64,000 bases of DNA, from the NCBI RefSeq assembly GCF_003014475.1, contig NZ_PYGJ01000007.1:124001-188000 (forward strand), given 5' to 3'. Origin of the DNA: Shimia abyssi (GTDB taxonomy: Bacteria > Pseudomonadota > Alphaproteobacteria > Rhodobacterales > Rhodobacteraceae). The position numbers and the translations under genes were made by a program. The notes beneath the pieces are model-generated. The model had not been told where the DNA came from, ran no database searches, and saw nothing but the letters and a program-made list of their open reading frames with translations. Numbering within the stretch: position 1 is the stretch's first letter; each line of letters opens with the position of its first letter. Below are positions 8,701 to 18,628 of this stretch, one piece after another.

Positions 8701-11700
8701 GGGATGGCTATGACGCGTTGATGCAAGAGCTGGTGGGGCACGGGCGTGTGCCGGACCGGATCGTGCATATGTGGCTGTTGACCGAGAGCGAGAGCCACCG
8801 CCCCGGATCCAGCTTTTTCCATCGCAATCAGGAACAGGGGCTGATGAGCCTGTTTTTCCTGGCCCAAGCGGTGAGTGACGAAAACCTGCCGCGCCCGTTG
8901 CATTTGACGGTGGTCAGTTCAGGCGCGGTGCAGGTGCGCGGCGAGGCGTTGCCCTATCCCGAAAAGGCGACTGTTCTGGGCGCGGTGCAGGTGATCCCGC
9001 GCGAATTACCGGGTGTGACCTGTTCATTGCTGGATGTTGAGCCGCCTGCCCGCAAAGGGCATGGGGCATTGGCGTTGCGTCTGTTGGAAGACGTGATGGC
9101 CGCGCCAAGGGATTTAATCGGCGCTTGGCGAGGTGAGAAACGGTTTGAGCGTGGCTATCGCAAGGTGGCGATGGACGCGCGGGACACACCGGTCTGGCAA
9201 CAGGGCGGGACGTATTTCATCACCGGCGGCTTTGGCGGTATAGGCCTGACACTGGCCGAACGGATGATCCGCGATGCCGGGGCCAATGTGGTGCTGGTGT
9301 CGCGCGATGGATTGCCCGACCGCGAGAGCTGGGCCGATTTCCTGCGCGGACATGGGCCAATGGATCGCACCGCGCAGCGCATTCGCGCAGTAGAACGGCT
9401 GGAGAGTCTTGGTGGCGACGTGCTGTGTTTGGCGGCGGATGTCTGCAACCTGGACGAGATGCAGGAGGCCGTGGCGGACGCAACGGCGCGGTTTGGAGCG
9501 ATCAACGGAGTGATCCATGCCGCTGGTGTGATTGATGACGGCCCGCTGCTGGCCAAGACAAGCGCCGGGATTGACGACGTGTTGGCCCCAAAACTGCACG
9601 GTGTGCAGGTGTTGGAGACGCTGTTCCCTGATGGCAGCCTTGATTGGCTGGTGTTGTTTGCGTCCTGCTCGACCGCGAGGGCGCCTGCGGGGCAGATCGA
9701 TTATGTGGCCGCGAACGCCTATCTGAACGCGTATGCGCAGGCCAAGGCGGGCGGCAAGACGCGGGTTTTGGCCATCAACTGGGGCCTGTGGGCCGAGGTT
9801 GGCATGGCGGCCGAGGCCGTGGCAGCGCGGCGCGGGGATATACCCCAGCTGGTGTTTGAAAAGCTGGACGCGCCGTTGCTGGATGCGGCTGGATTTGACG
9901 CGCAAGGCAACCGGGTGTTTACGGCGACCTACGACACCAGTCGCTGGGTTCTGGACCAGCATCGCACCGGTGATGGTCAGGCGGTGATGCCGGGCACGGG
10001 TTATGTCGAGCTGGCGTTCGAGGCACTTGCGGTACAGGGCGAGACCTGGCCGTTTGAGATGCGCGATTTGCTGTTCCTGCGGCCTTTGCAACTGGATGAC
10101 GGCGTGACGCGCGACCTGCGTGTGCGATTGATCCGCAGCGCCGAAGGCTATCGGCTGGAAGTCCAGAGTGCGTGCCTGTTTGAAGGGCGCGAAGGGTGGC
10201 AATTGCACGCTGAGGCGCGGCTGATCCCGGTGCCGGATGCGCAAAGTGATGCGTTTGATTTTGACGCGGCCAAGGCGCGATGCGAGGAGACGCAATGTGG
10301 TTGTGGTGCGGCGCTGGTGTCGCCGCAAGAGGCGCATTTGCAGTTTGGCCCACGCTGGAAAGTGCTGCGCGGCACGGCGATCGGCGCGGGCGAAGGTGTT
10401 GCCCGGCTTGAGCTGGATGAAACGTTCGCTGAAGACAGCTGTGTGTTGCACCCCGGTTTGATGGACATTGCCACTGGGTGGGCGATGTCGCTGATACCCG
10501 GCTATGGGCAGGAACATCTGTGGGTGCCGGTGGGCTATGATCGGTTGCGCATGTTGGCGCCGTTGCCAGCGGAGGTACACAGCCATGTACGGCTGGCCGC
10601 GGGCAATGCCGACGACGGCATGGCACGGTTTGATGTGACAATTGCCACTCCAGACGGTCGCGTATGTTGCGAAGTCGAAGGGCTGTCGATCCGGCAAGTG
10701 GAAACAGCGGCGGGCTTTGCGCGGGCACAGCCGCTGCGCGTGTCTGAAGTGACATTTGATGACGCCGCAAGTGATCAGGCCCCGCTGTCCGCAGCAGAGG
10801 AGCGACTGGCGCATAACCTGTCACAAGGTATTCCGCCGAAGCAGGGCGCAGAGATGTTCGAACATGCGCTGCGCTGGAACGGGGCGCAGGTGGTGATTTC
10901 GTCGCTCAACCTGCCATCGATGATCGCACAGGCCAAGGCCGGTGTGTCCGAAGACAAGGGCGATGGGCAGGCGTTTGAGCGGCCCGAGCTGGACACGGAT
11001 TATGTCGAGCCGACAAATGATGTCGAGCGCACTCTGGCCGGGTTCTGGCAGGATTTGCTGGGTGTCGACAAGGTGGGCATTCGCGATAGTTTCTTTGACC
11101 TTGGCGGGCATTCCCTGATCGCGGTGCGTCTGTTTGCGATGGTCAAAAAGGCATGGCGGATCGAGTTCCCGATTTCGGTGCTGTTTGAGGCACCAACGGT
11201 TGAAAAATGCGCCGCCATGATCTCTGAGCGGCTGGGGCCGCAGGCCGAAAGCGCCGAAGAGGGCGCGACCGCGACCGAAGAGGTGCCCCCGGCACGGCGG
11301 TTCACCCATCTGGTGCCGATGCATCAGGGCGAAGGCGGCAACAAGACGCCATTCTTCCTTGTCGCCGGGATGTTTGGCAATGTGTTGAACCTGCGCCATC
11401 TAGCGCATCTGATCGGCGCGGATCGTCCATTCTACGGCCTTCAGGCGCGCGGGCTGTTTGGCGAAGACGTGCCACATGATGATCTGGTGCAGGCCGCAAC
11501 GGATTACATTGCCGAGATGCGACAGGTCCAGCCGCATGGCCCCTATCTGTTGGGCGGCTTTTCGGGTGGCGGGATCACCGCCTATGAGATCGCGCGACAG
11601 TTGGAGACGGCGGGCGAGACCGTGTCGCTGGTGGCCATGCTGGACACACCTTTGCCTGTGCGCCGCCCGCTTAGCCGGGGTGACCGGATGCGCATTCAGC

Positions 11701-12158
11701 TGCAAGAGGTCAAGGCCAAGGGGCCTGCCTATCCAGTGATCTGGGCCAGAAACCGGATCGCCTGGGAGATGGAAAAACGCCGCGCGCCAGAAGAGACAGC
11801 GCAAGAGTCTCAAGGCCAGCAATTCCACGACGCCGAGATTGAGGCCGCGTTCCTGCGCGCTGTAGCGGACTATCCCATTCAGGGTTGGCAAGGCAACCTG
11901 GTGCTGTTCCGCCCACCGCTTGCGGGCAAGTGGGACATGGGTGACGGGCGTCTGGTGGACAAAGACCGGGCCTATGTCTTTCACGACAATGATTGGGGCA
12001 CACTGGTGCCAGATGTGCGCGTGTTCGAGGTTCCTGGCGACCATGACAGCATGGTTTTGGAACCGAATGTACGTGTGTTGGCAACACGGATGAAACGAGT
12101 GATCGAGGCGGCGGAAAAATCCGCGCCACCACGAGATCACAAGGAGGCCGCAGAATGA
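5727..12158 (+). CDS. Single-module type I polyketide synthase, KS-AT-KR-DH-ACP-TE
   Basis: The product is 2143 residues from the TTG at 5727 (GAGAG eight bases upstream); a GTG at 5733 is an alternative. Numbering is from the TTG. The ketosynthase (about 10-430) has C187 in TACSTSL, H323 in ECHGTGTYLGDP and H363 in KTNIGHLD. The acyltransferase (about 535-830) has S637 in GHSMG. The ketoreductase follows, with the cofactor motif TGGFGGIG near 1163 and Y1326 in DYVAANAY. The dehydratase-like hotdog follows with H1412 in QHRTGDGQAVMPGTGY. The carrier protein has S1796 (GGHSL) and the thioesterase S1946 (GGFSGGG) with H2106 (GDHDS). The intact thioesterase implies release of a free acid or lactone from this protein. 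The DH lies after the KR, unlike the usual DH-KR order, and its second motif reads HPGLMDIATG, without the usual Q/H. The stop overlaps the next ATG. Confidence 0.93.
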   Translation: MAVSDPVGTTVNDTDIAIVGMAAHLPGATGIDAYWANLRDGIESITRLDDATLEANGESLARMKHRNYVPAAAMLDGFADFDADFFGLSPKEAAIMDPQHRQFLEVSWEALENAGHMPEHFKGPIGVFAGCGMGSYFYFNICSNRDLVDSTGMFLLRHTGNDKDFLSTRLSHFLDLKGPSLGLQTACSTSLVAVHYAAQAILNGECDMALAGGVTIELPHGRGYVFEEGEILSPDGHCHAFDHRAQGTVFGSGAGVVVLRRLADAIADGDHIWAVIKGSAVNNDGSAKAGYLAPSVDGQAAAVADALAIADVTADTVDYVECHGTGTYLGDPIEVAALSEAFRETTEATGFCRIGSVKTNIGHLDTAAGAASLIKTSLALHHGQMPPTLGYEAPNPAIDFETSPFRVNDQLTDWVSHSGPRRAGVNSLGVGGTNAHVVVEEAPARPASEQSDWPFQLLVVSGRSTKALDANAARLAQHLRTHPEQSLEDVAHTLLNGRRAFEKRRVVVAESHEQAAELLESGNPRRVFNHAADTENPEVVFMFPGGGAQYVGMGRDLYETEPVFQDWMDRGFDVLAGKGGEELRRLWLAQGEEDSAEAEERLRRPSLQLPLIMMVEYALAQLWISWGVKPGALIGHSMGENTAACLAGVMSFEDCLGLVQLRGQLFDTVPAGGMLSVPLPLAEIETYLGEDHDIASVNAPALTVISGPDAALDDLVARLAADEIDTQRVPINIAAHSRMLEPILTRFGDYLRAITLNAPSLPIISNRTGAALLAGEATDPEYWVQHLRNTVFFADGITTLAQENARVYLEVGPGKALSSLVKMHGQVKADKVLSALRHPDDQIADDAYFLTVLGQLWACGVDVDFEQYWGGVPRQRVVLPSYAFQRSRYFIEPGVAQADAPDTALMRLEDMGDWTYAPAWTPKLAECEIDVEHELGSVEKHCWLIFVDEGGTGAALAERLRGAGQDVVTVTTGDAFAQTGPDAYVLAPERGRDGYDALMQELVGHGRVPDRIVHMWLLTESESHRPGSSFFHRNQEQGLMSLFFLAQAVSDENLPRPLHLTVVSSGAVQVRGEALPYPEKATVLGAVQVIPRELPGVTCSLLDVEPPARKGHGALALRLLEDVMAAPRDLIGAWRGEKRFERGYRKVAMDARDTPVWQQGGTYFITGGFGGIGLTLAERMIRDAGANVVLVSRDGLPDRESWADFLRGHGPMDRTAQRIRAVERLESLGGDVLCLAADVCNLDEMQEAVADATARFGAINGVIHAAGVIDDGPLLAKTSAGIDDVLAPKLHGVQVLETLFPDGSLDWLVLFASCSTARAPAGQIDYVAANAYLNAYAQAKAGGKTRVLAINWGLWAEVGMAAEAVAARRGDIPQLVFEKLDAPLLDAAGFDAQGNRVFTATYDTSRWVLDQHRTGDGQAVMPGTGYVELAFEALAVQGETWPFEMRDLLFLRPLQLDDGVTRDLRVRLIRSAEGYRLEVQSACLFEGREGWQLHAEARLIPVPDAQSDAFDFDAAKARCEETQCGCGAALVSPQEAHLQFGPRWKVLRGTAIGAGEGVARLELDETFAEDSCVLHPGLMDIATGWAMSLIPGYGQEHLWVPVGYDRLRMLAPLPAEVHSHVRLAAGNADDGMARFDVTIATPDGRVCCEVEGLSIRQVETAAGFARAQPLRVSEVTFDDAASDQAPLSAAEERLAHNLSQGIPPKQGAEMFEHALRWNGAQVVISSLNLPSMIAQAKAGVSEDKGDGQAFERPELDTDYVEPTNDVERTLAGFWQDLLGVDKVGIRDSFFDLGGHSLIAVRLFAMVKKAWRIEFPISVLFEAPTVEKCAAMISERLGPQAESAEEGATATEEVPPARRFTHLVPMHQGEGGNKTPFFLVAGMFGNVLNLRHLAHLIGADRPFYGLQARGLFGEDVPHDDLVQAATDYIAEMRQVQPHGPYLLGGFSGGGITAYEIARQLETAGETVSLVAMLDTPLPVRRPLSRGDRMRIQLQEVKAKGPAYPVIWARNRIAWEMEKRRAPEETAQESQGQQFHDAEIEAAFLRAVADYPIQGWQGNLVLFRPPLAGKWDMGDGRLVDKDRAYVFHDNDWGTLVPDVRVFEVPGDHDSMVLEPNVRVLATRMKRVIEAAEKSAPPRDHKEAAE

Positions 12159-13180
12159 CTGTTCCCAGTCTTTTGACCATTATCCTGAACTTCAGGACGC
12201 CCGAAATGACACTTCAGTCGGCCGAGGCGGCCTTGCGCGAGATGAAGGATATCGACGGGCATGTCGTGATCGTCGACAATGACAGCGGCGACGGTTCGTT
12301 TGAGGCCATCCAACAGGAATTGTTGCGCCCTGAATGGCCGCATGAGCGGATCGAAGTGATCCAGTCGGGCCACAATGGCGGCTTTGGTGCCGGAAATAAT
12401 TTTGGCATTCGCTACGGCATGGAGGAACATGCCTATGACTATGTCTATATCCTGAACTCTGACGCTTTTCCTGACGCAGGCAGCGTCTCTGCCTTGCTGG
12501 ACCACATGCAGGCCAACCCCAAAACCGGGTTGGCGGGCAGTTATATCCATGGGCCAGACGGCGATCCACACCTGACTGCGTTCCGCTTTCCGTCAATCTG
12601 GGGCGAGCTGGAAGGGGCGGCGCGCGTGGGGGCGGTCAGCAAGATGCTGGAGAAACACATCGTTCCATTGCCGATCCCTGACAAAACAACGCAAGTCGAT
12701 TGGCTGGCAGGCGCGTCAATGATGATCCGGCGCGAAGTGCTCGCCGAGATTGGGCTGTTTGACGAAACTTTCTTTCTCTATTTCGAGGAAACCGATCTGT
12801 GCCTGCGCGCCGCGCGCGCCGGGTGGACCACCGATTATGTACGCCATAGCGAAGTCACGCATATTGGCTCGGTTTCTACCGGTATGAAAACCTGGACCCG
12901 GATGCCGAGCTATTGGTTCGACAGCCGTCTCTACTTTTTCCGGCGCAATCACGGCGGCCTTTATGCCGGTGTTGCGACGCTGGCCCATGTGGCCGGTGCC
13001 CTGCTTTGGCGATTGCGCCGCGTGATCGGGCGCAAGCCAAAACGCGATCCGGCATGGTTCCTGCGGGACCTGATTACGCATTATTTCAAGTTCTCTCTCA
13101 AATCCCAAACGCGCGAACGTAACAGGATACCCAAGTTTCCGTTTTCAGCCGAGCCCGCCTCGGGGGGAGAAATGCTATGA
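12155..13180 (+). CDS. Glycosyltransferase family 2 (rhamnosyltransferase-like) between PKS and NRPS
   Basis: The 341-residue protein starts at an ATG that overlaps the PKS stop (ATGA). It shows [14 protein letters not shown] near residue 40, [15 protein letters not shown] near residue 75 and the DxD-like [10 protein letters not shown] near residue 103, followed by [13 protein letters not shown] and [14 protein letters not shown]. That order is typical of WbbL-like rhamnosyltransferases. A basic C-terminal tail ([17 protein letters not shown]) follows a weak membrane segment. Translational coupling on both sides (its stop overlaps the NRPS ATG) strongly suggests that it glycosylates the product of the PKS/NRPS pair or links it to the glycan. 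The donor sugar is not determinable. Confidence 0.85.
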   Translation: MTVPSLLTIILNFRTPEMTLQSAEAALREMKDIDGHVVIVDNDSGDGSFEAIQQELLRPEWPHERIEVIQSGHNGGFGAGNNFGIRYGMEEHAYDYVYILNSDAFPDAGSVSALLDHMQANPKTGLAGSYIHGPDGDPHLTAFRFPSIWGELEGAARVGAVSKMLEKHIVPLPIPDKTTQVDWLAGASMMIRREVLAEIGLFDETFFLYFEETDLCLRAARAGWTTDYVRHSEVTHIGSVSTGMKTWTRMPSYWFDSRLYFFRRNHGGLYAGVATLAHVAGALLWRLRRVIGRKPKRDPAWFLRDLITHYFKFSLKSQTRERNRIPKFPFSAEPASGGEML

Positions 13181-16100
13181 GCCTAGATACAATTTCCGCA
13201 AACGCCCCGATGAACGCCGTTTTCATCGGCAATGAGAGCCTATTGATCCAGTGTGCCACCCTGTGGCGCGATACAGGCGGTGGGATCGGCGCGGTGGTAA
13301 CGCGCGCGCCTGAGATTGCCGATTGGGCAACGGATGCTGGTTTGCGCGTCGTGTCTTCGGACGCGGATCTGGTTGGTGAATTGCGCGATGTGGCATTTGA
13401 CTGGCTGATGTCGGTGGCCAATCTGGACATGCTGGACGAGGCCGTTTTGGCCCTGCCGCAGAAGGGTGCGGTGAATTTCCATGACGGGCCGTTGCCGCGT
13501 TATGCCGGGTTGAATGCACCGGTATGGGCGCGGGTTGCACAGGAACCGCGCCATGGCATCACGTGGCACATGATCGAGGCTGGGGCGGATACAGGCGACA
13601 TTCTGGTGCAGCGTATGTTTGACGTTAGCCAAGCCGATACGGCGCTGACGCTGAACACCAAGTGTTACGCTGCCGCGATCGAGAGCTTTCCCGAGGTCAT
13701 TCAGGCCCTGGCAGATGGGTTGCCAGCGCGGCGCGCGCAGGACATGTCGCAGCGCAGTTACTTTGGGCGCGGATCTATGCCTGCTGCTGCGGGGCGGCTG
13801 GATTTCCGCTGTGACGCGCAAGAGGTGGTCGCGCTGGTGCGCGCGCTGGATCACGGCGAATATTTCAACCCGATCACCGCACCCAAGCTGGTCGCGGGCG
13901 GCAGGGTTTTGCTGGTGCATGGCGCGGAGCTGGCCGAAAGTGCCGGGCGCGGAGAGCCGGGCGCGGTGTTGGGTGTGAGTGATGACAGCGTGACTATCGC
14001 CTGTGGGCGCGGCGCGGTGGTTTTGACGGGGTTGAGCGACACCGATGGTGCGACAGAAACGCCTGCGCAGGTGATCCGGGTGGGCGAGCGTCTGCCAATG
14101 ACGGATCGTGCGGCGGCAGATGCATTGCGCATGGTGATGACGCAGGCCGCCGAGGCAGAAGCGTTTTGGCGCAAACGGTTGCAAAGCTATGTGCCTGCAA
14201 GCCTGCCATTGGTGCGTGCGACCGGAGATTTGCCGGACATGCGGCGCAGGGATGTAACCCTTGCGGGCGCGGACGCGATGACGGCACTGGCCCTCTGGGC
14301 TTTGCGTTCGGGCGCGCCGGAACGGTGTGATATCGCGTTTCGAAGCGCCGAAATGCCCAAGGCTGCGGGGTATCTGAACGATTGGGTGCCGCTGCGCATT
14401 GGGGCCGAAATTCTGCATGGGACGGTGCGGTCAGCCCGCGAAGAGATCTCGCAAGAGGCGATGAGCTGCACCCGAAAGGGTAGTTTTGCCCGCGATCTGG
14501 TGGCGCGTGATCCCAAGCTTTCTGCCCCTGTCCTGCCCGATATCGCGGTCAGCCATGATGGTGTGATCGAGGGCGCAGCGCTGTGTTTTGAGATCACTGC
14601 GTCGGGATGTGTTTTGCATTTTGATGCGGCGCGAGTATCCCAAGACCATGCCGCGCGGCTGACAACGCGGCTGGAGTTACTGGCCGGTGCCATGCGGGAC
14701 GAGGCCGATGCCGGAACGCTGCCGATCCTGTCGGATGCGGAGCGTATAGAGATACTTGAGGCATGGAACGCCACCGAGGCGGCGTTTGACCCAGATTTCA
14801 CTATGCAGGCCCAGTTTGAGGCGCAAGTGGCAAAAACGCCCGACGCGCCGGCGCTGGTGTTTGAACATGAGGTTCTGAGTTATGCTGAGCTGAATGCGCG
14901 GGCCAATCGCGCGGCACATGTGCTGCGGGACATGGGTGTGACGCGCGGATCGCTGGTTGGATTGTCGCTGCGACGCTCAACAAATCTGGTTGTTGGCGCG
15001 CTGGCGATCCTTAAGGCGGGCGGAGCATATGTGCCGCTGGATCCGGCCTATCCAGAGGATCGGATTGCTCATTACATCAAAGATTCCGGTTGTGGCGTGA
15101 TCGTCACGCAGGCGGCGCTGGCCAAGGCGCTGCCTGACGCTCAGGCGCAGGTGTTGGAGCTGGACACAGACACCCGCCTGAGCGCAGCACCAGATGACAC
15201 CCCCGCGCCGGTGTCGGCGGGGGGCGATCTGGCTTATCTGATTTACACCAGTGGATCGACCGGCACACCCAAAGGGGTGATGGTAGAACATGGCAATGTG
15301 GCCAATTTCTTTGCCGGCATGGACGCGCGTATTGACCATGCGCCCGGCGATACATGGCTGGCGGTCACGTCGCTGAGCTTTGATATTTCGGTGCTGGAGC
15401 TGTTCTGGACGCTGGCGCGTGGGTTCAAGCTTGTGCTGTCCGGCGACGAAACCTCGACCCAGATTTCCAACGGCCGCCTGCCTGCGGCAAGCGGTGGGAT
15501 GGAGTTTTCGATCTATTATTGGGGCAACGATGACGGGCACGGCTCCAAGAAATACGAGACCTTGCTGGAGGGCGCGAAATTTGCCGACGAGCATGGTTTC
15601 TGTGCGGTCTGGACACCCGAGCGGCATTTCCATGCCTTTGGCGGCCCCTACCCTAACCCATCGGTGACGGGCGCGGCGGTGGCGGCGGTCACCAAACAGA
15701 TCGGTGTGCGTGCCGGGTCTTGTGTGGCCCCGCTACACCACACTGCGCGCATCGCCGAGGAATGGGCGGTGATCGACAACCTGACCAATGGGCGCGCCGG
15801 GCTGGCGATTGCCAGTGGATGGCAGCCGGATGATTTTGTGCTGCGCCCGGAGAATACGCCGCCCCGGAATCGGGATGTGATGTTTGAGCAGATGGCCGAT
15901 CTGCGCAAGCTGTGGCGCGGGGAAGAGGTGGAATTTGCGCGCAAGGAAGGCTCGATGCATTCCGTACTTACGCAACCGCGCCCGGTGTCCAAAGAGCTAC
16001 CACTGTGGGTGACAACAGCGGGCAACCCCCAGACATGGAAAGACGCGGGCAGCAACGGGTGCAATGTGCTGACCCACTTGCTGGGCCAGAGTGTTGAAGA

Positions 16101-17826
16101 GGTGGGTGCAAAGATTGCGCTGTATCACGATGCGCTGCGCGAGGCGGGACATGACCCGGATGATTTCACCGTAACATTGATGCTGCATTCATTTCTGGCG
16201 GAAGATCGCGACACCGCGCGCGAGATCGCGCGGGAACCGATGAAGGATTACCTGCGCTCCGCCGCCGGGTTGATCAAATCTTATGCCTGGGCCTTTCCGG
16301 CGTTCAAGAAACCTGAAGGGGTGAAGAACGCGTTTGAGTTGGATCTGGGGATATTGTCAGAAGACGAGCTGGAAGAGATTCTAGATTTCGCGTTCCTGCG
16401 ATATTTCGAAGAAAGCGGACTGTTTGGCACGGTTGAGGACGCGCTGGATCGGGTGGAACAGGTCAAACGCATTGGCGTGACCGAGATTGCCTGTCTGATC
16501 GACTATGGCATCGACACGAACACGGTGTTGCAGGGGCTGCGGCCCTTGGCCGAGGTGTTGCGGCGCACAAATGAGGGCGGAGAGCTGGACCCCGAGGATA
16601 CGTCGATTGCGGCGCAGATGCTGCGCCACGAGGTGAGCCATCTGCAATGCACCCCGTCAATGGCGCGCATGATTGCGATGAATGACGAGGCGCGGTTTGC
16701 GTTGCAGGGTGTAAAACACCTGATGGTCGGGGGCGAGGCGCTGCCCGGTGCGTTGGTCGCGGACCTGAACGCGGCGACCCGGGCCGATGTGCAGAATATG
16801 TACGGGCCAACCGAGACGACAATCTGGTCCTCTACTGCGATGGCAGAGGCCAGCGAGGGTGTGGCCAATATTGGTGCGCCGATCGCCAACACACAGCTTT
16901 ATGTGCTGAACGAGGCGGGCGCACCGGTGCCCGTGGGTGTACCCGGAGAGCTGTTCATTGGTGGCGCAGGCGTGACACGCGGCTATTGGCGGCGCGAGGC
17001 GTTGACGGCGGAACGGTTTGTCGAGAACCCGTTTGGTGAAGGGCGCATGTATCGCACCGGTGATCTGGTGCGTTGGCGCGATGATGGGCGGCTGGATTTT
17101 CTGGGTCGGGCAGACCATCAGGTCAAACTGCGCGGCTATCGTATTGAGCTGGGCGAGATCGAGACGCGGCTCGAAGAGCTGGTCGGGATTGATCAGGCGG
17201 TTGTTTTGCCGCGTGAGGATACGCCGGGTGATGTGCGCCTTGTGGCGTATCTGCGCGGTAATGCTGTGCCGGGTGACACCGATATTCGCGCAGCCCTGCG
17301 CGAGACCCTGCCAGAATTCATGCGGCCACAACATTATGTGACATTGGCCGACTTCCCGTTAACACCGAACAAAAAGGTCGACCGCAAGGCACTGCCTGCA
17401 CCGGAGGCAACGCGCAAGCTGAGCAAAGCCGCGCCAGAACCGGCAGCGGTGGTTGTTGAGAGCGGAACCGATAGCGATCTGGCACAGGTGGTGGCGGATG
17501 TCTGGGCCGAGGTTCTGGGCGTGGCGCAGGTCTCGGGGACAGACAATTTCTTTGACCTTGGCGGGCATTCGCTCTTGGCGGTGCAGGCGCACCGGGCCTT
17601 GCGCGAACGCACGGCGGCCAGCGGGCTTTCGATTACTGATATATTCCGTTATCCGGTGCTGGGTGCGCTGACTTCGCGTTTGCAAGAGCTGACAGGCGGT
17701 GGGAAATCTGGTGATGCACCCGAAACGGCGTCTGCCGAGGACGTTGCAGAACGTGCATCGAGCCGCGCCGAAACAATGTCTAAACGTCGTGCCATGCGCG
17801 CGCGGCGTCGTGCAGGGGCCCAATGA
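13177..17826 (+). CDS. NRPS: formyltransferase - vestigial C - adenylation domain interrupted by a luciferase-like monooxygenase - PCP
   Basis: The 1549-residue protein starts at an ATG overlapping the preceding stop. Residues about 10-290 are a methionyl-tRNA-formyltransferase-like domain with N100, H102 and D138 at the spacing of the Fmt catalytic triad ([17 protein letters not shown]). Residues about 320-530 resemble the second half of a condensation domain but have no HHxxxDG. The adenylation domain begins near 538 and has [11 protein letters not shown] and [10 protein letters not shown]. At about 775-1130 it is interrupted by a complete luciferase-like monooxygenase ([37 protein letters not shown]), and it then resumes with [18 protein letters not shown] and YRTGDLVRW. 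The carrier protein has S1465 in GGHSL. There is no thioesterase. The family suggests activation, N-formylation and flavin-dependent oxidation of a carrier-bound amino acid, possibly as starter for the upstream PKS (inference). Confidence 0.92.
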   Translation: MSLDTISANAPMNAVFIGNESLLIQCATLWRDTGGGIGAVVTRAPEIADWATDAGLRVVSSDADLVGELRDVAFDWLMSVANLDMLDEAVLALPQKGAVNFHDGPLPRYAGLNAPVWARVAQEPRHGITWHMIEAGADTGDILVQRMFDVSQADTALTLNTKCYAAAIESFPEVIQALADGLPARRAQDMSQRSYFGRGSMPAAAGRLDFRCDAQEVVALVRALDHGEYFNPITAPKLVAGGRVLLVHGAELAESAGRGEPGAVLGVSDDSVTIACGRGAVVLTGLSDTDGATETPAQVIRVGERLPMTDRAAADALRMVMTQAAEAEAFWRKRLQSYVPASLPLVRATGDLPDMRRRDVTLAGADAMTALALWALRSGAPERCDIAFRSAEMPKAAGYLNDWVPLRIGAEILHGTVRSAREEISQEAMSCTRKGSFARDLVARDPKLSAPVLPDIAVSHDGVIEGAALCFEITASGCVLHFDAARVSQDHAARLTTRLELLAGAMRDEADAGTLPILSDAERIEILEAWNATEAAFDPDFTMQAQFEAQVAKTPDAPALVFEHEVLSYAELNARANRAAHVLRDMGVTRGSLVGLSLRRSTNLVVGALAILKAGGAYVPLDPAYPEDRIAHYIKDSGCGVIVTQAALAKALPDAQAQVLELDTDTRLSAAPDDTPAPVSAGGDLAYLIYTSGSTGTPKGVMVEHGNVANFFAGMDARIDHAPGDTWLAVTSLSFDISVLELFWTLARGFKLVLSGDETSTQISNGRLPAASGGMEFSIYYWGNDDGHGSKKYETLLEGAKFADEHGFCAVWTPERHFHAFGGPYPNPSVTGAAVAAVTKQIGVRAGSCVAPLHHTARIAEEWAVIDNLTNGRAGLAIASGWQPDDFVLRPENTPPRNRDVMFEQMADLRKLWRGEEVEFARKEGSMHSVLTQPRPVSKELPLWVTTAGNPQTWKDAGSNGCNVLTHLLGQSVEEVGAKIALYHDALREAGHDPDDFTVTLMLHSFLAEDRDTAREIAREPMKDYLRSAAGLIKSYAWAFPAFKKPEGVKNAFELDLGILSEDELEEILDFAFLRYFEESGLFGTVEDALDRVEQVKRIGVTEIACLIDYGIDTNTVLQGLRPLAEVLRRTNEGGELDPEDTSIAAQMLRHEVSHLQCTPSMARMIAMNDEARFALQGVKHLMVGGEALPGALVADLNAATRADVQNMYGPTETTIWSSTAMAEASEGVANIGAPIANTQLYVLNEAGAPVPVGVPGELFIGGAGVTRGYWRREALTAERFVENPFGEGRMYRTGDLVRWRDDGRLDFLGRADHQVKLRGYRIELGEIETRLEELVGIDQAVVLPREDTPGDVRLVAYLRGNAVPGDTDIRAALRETLPEFMRPQHYVTLADFPLTPNKKVDRKALPAPEATRKLSKAAPEPAAVVVESGTDSDLAQVVADVWAEVLGVAQVSGTDNFFDLGGHSLLAVQAHRALRERTAASGLSITDIFRYPVLGALTSRLQELTGGGKSGDAPETASAEDVAERASSRAETMSKRRAMRARRRAGAQ

Positions 17827-18554
17827 TGACATCAGCCAATCACCTGACCGTATTGGAAAACCAAGCCCAAAGCTGGGCGCCACAGGATGTGGGGGTTGCC
17901 GTGAGCGATCCCACGCGCCCCGCGCCGCCGGTTTGGCCACAAGAGGCGTTGACTATTGCGCGCGCAGTCCCGGCGCGCAGACGCGAGTTTGCTGCGGGGC
18001 GTGACGCGGCGCGGCGCGCGATGAACGCATTGGGGCTGGACGCCCAAGCGGTGCCCGGTGGAGCAAACCGCGCTCCACAATGGCCCGTTGGGTTAACCGG
18101 CACAATTAGCCATGACGCCACAAGCTGTGTCGCGATGGTGGCCTTGTCAGGTCAATTTCGCGGGCTGGGTGTGGATGTCGAACCCGACGCGCCCTTGCCA
18201 GAGGATCTGCTGCCGGAAATCTGTGTTCCGGCTGAACGTGCTTGGTTAGAAGCGCAACCCGCAAATGAACGGTATCGATTGGCGCGTCGGATTTTCTGCG
18301 CCAAGGAAGCGGTCTATAAGGCGCAATTCCCGGTAACGCGGCTGCTGTTTGGGTTTGACGCGGTCGAAGTGCAGCTAAATGCACAAGACAACCGGTTTGT
18401 CGCCACATTTCGCCATCATATTGGCGCGATCCGGGCAGGCAACGTGGTGTCAGGGCGTGTTGGCGCGGTGGCAGGCCATGTTCTGGCGGTGGTCGCATTG
18501 GGTGCGCAGGCAGGATCACAAAACGCGGATTTCCCCGTTTCAGCCATTGGATAA
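17823..18554 (+). CDS. 4'-phosphopantetheinyl transferase (Sfp/EntD type)
   Basis: The 243-residue protein contains [31 protein letters not shown] and [13 protein letters not shown]. The Asp and Glu residues of these motifs coordinate magnesium and CoA in Sfp-type transferases. It would convert the apo carrier domains of the PKS (S1796) and NRPS (S1465) to the holo form. The ATG overlaps the NRPS stop (ATGATG; a second ATG lies at 17826), so it is the fourth coupled gene of the PKS-GT-NRPS-PPTase block. This is strong evidence that the block is a complete functional unit. Confidence 0.92.
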   Translation: MMTSANHLTVLENQAQSWAPQDVGVAVSDPTRPAPPVWPQEALTIARAVPARRREFAAGRDAARRAMNALGLDAQAVPGGANRAPQWPVGLTGTISHDATSCVAMVALSGQFRGLGVDVEPDAPLPEDLLPEICVPAERAWLEAQPANERYRLARRIFCAKEAVYKAQFPVTRLLFGFDAVEVQLNAQDNRFVATFRHHIGAIRAGNVVSGRVGAVAGHVLAVVALGAQAGSQNADFPVSAIG

Positions 18555-18628
18555 CCACATTCACTCGCCACATTAAGGTGAACAGAGCGCATATAACGAG
18601 TCGCGCCAACGTCGTTTGAGGACCGGGT

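Noticed and set aside
9114-10814. Minus-strand open frame of 566 codons inside the PKS gene
   Set aside because: It lies opposite the KR and DH domains, which have clear motifs on the plus strand; the minus translation has no domain signs.
15499-16570. The insert in the adenylation domain as a mobile element or misassembly
   Set aside because: The frame is continuous, codon use is unchanged and the insert is a recognised monooxygenase domain that sits at a motif boundary, so it is a domain insertion.
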